5,592 bases of DNA from Planctomycetota bacterium. Its GTDB lineage: Bacteria > Planctomycetota > Planctomycetia > Isosphaerales > Isosphaeraceae. Numbering within the stretch: position 1 is the first letter of the stretch; every line of letters begins with the position of its first letter. Location: contig JAKBCQ010000232.1 in NCBI GenBank assembly GCA_021807585.1, forward strand, positions 1-5,592, written 5' to 3'. A program made the translations under genes and the position numbers. This document shows positions 5,261 to 5,592 of the stretch, one piece after another. The notes beneath the pieces are model-generated. The model did no database searches. It was not told the origin of the DNA and worked only from the letters and a program-made list of their open reading frames with translations.

Positions 5261-5592
5261 TTACGGTTGATCGTATCCTTTGATCTCACGGACCCAGATA
5301 TTACGATATTTAACCGGGTTGCCGTGATCCTGGAGCGCGATCGGCCCTTTGGGTCCGTGCGGTTCGTATTTGCCGAGTGCGCGGAACGCCACGGCGCCCA
5401 AAATCGGCGTGTGATTGTGCACCAGAACGCCGTTGTGCAGCATCGTCACGAACGCGGGGCTTTCGACCGATCCGTCGGATTTAAACCGAGGCGCGGTGAA
5501 GACGATGTCGTACGTTTGCCACTTCCCGGGAGGAAGCGAAGCGTTCACAAGCGGAGGATACTGACCGTAAATCGCCGCGGCGTGGCCGTCGG
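5261..5592 (-). CDS. C-terminal part of a DUF1080 (3-keto-disaccharide hydrolase) domain protein
   Basis: The last 109 residues of a gene that starts beyond the right edge; the frame stays open to 5592, so the GTG at 5548 is an internal Val codon, not a start. Visible DUF1080 signatures are GHAAAIYGQYPPLVNAS, PPGKWQTYDIVFTAPRF, a LHNGVLVHNH strand, and the closing LQDHGNPVKYRNIWVRE, after which the protein ends within nine residues. The domain is a concanavalin-like jelly roll. Members have been linked to hydrolysis of 3-keto-glycosides and are usually secreted; they occur in large paralogous sets in Planctomycetota. The N-terminus, where a signal peptide would be, cannot be seen. It is convergent with the oxidase cluster and probably independent of it. 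Two hairpins follow its stop. Confidence 0.9.
   Translation of the reverse strand, partial: DGHAAAIYGQYPPLVNASLPPGKWQTYDIVFTAPRFKSDGSVESPAFVTMLHNGVLVHNHTPILGAVAFRALGKYEPHGPKGPIALQDHGNPVKYRNIWVREIKGYDQP

Noticed and set aside
5546..5548. GTG as start of a complete 95-residue DUF1080 gene
   Set aside because: The frame continues upstream to the window edge with conserved domain sequence (GHAAAIYGQYPPL), so the gene is cut by the window rather than short.

Overview
This window carries a cytochrome c oxidase (aa3-type, heme-copper) biogenesis and structural gene cluster. It very probably comes from a member of the Planctomycetota. The pointers are a five-helix subunit III followed by a small subunit IV, a SCO domain fused to a DUF420 membrane domain, a tiny CPNC membrane protein directly after the fusion, and a neighbouring DUF1080 (3-keto-disaccharide hydrolase) gene of the kind abundant in that phylum. 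The DNA is GC-rich with many CGATCG/GATC words. The phylum call is an inference from gene content and protein style, not from a marker gene.

Layout. Positions 1-959 (+) hold the 5'-truncated end of ctaA (heme A synthase). It overlaps ctaB (heme O synthase/protoheme farnesyltransferase, 956-1933) by an ATGA junction. After an 80-base spacer come cytochrome c oxidase subunit III (2014-2766) and the small subunit IV (2819-3229). A 79-base spacer with two palindromic elements separates subunit IV from the SCO-DUF420 fusion (best start TTG 3309, end 4364). Seventeen bases later is an 82-residue exported CPNC protein with one membrane segment (4382-4630). Positions 4631-5260 contain no gene I can support, only palindromes and hairpins. 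From 5261 to the right edge, on the minus strand, lies the C-terminal part of a DUF1080 domain protein running off the window.

How the genes work together. CtaB converts heme B to heme O, and CtaA oxidises heme O to heme A, the cofactor of subunit I. Subunits III and IV are structural parts of the same oxidase. SCO proteins deliver copper to, or reduce the thiols of, the CuA site of subunit II. DUF420 proteins (the family I recall as including Firmicutes CtaM/YozB) are needed for oxidase maturation. The CPNC protein sits where another thiol/copper maturation factor would be expected. Subunits I and II are not in the window and may lie upstream. The DUF1080 gene faces the cluster tail to tail and is functionally unrelated.

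I do not see a wholly new system. The most interesting items are the SCO-DUF420 fusion, the undescribed CPNC membrane protein, the palindromic spacer before the fusion gene, and a 630-base hairpin-rich gap.
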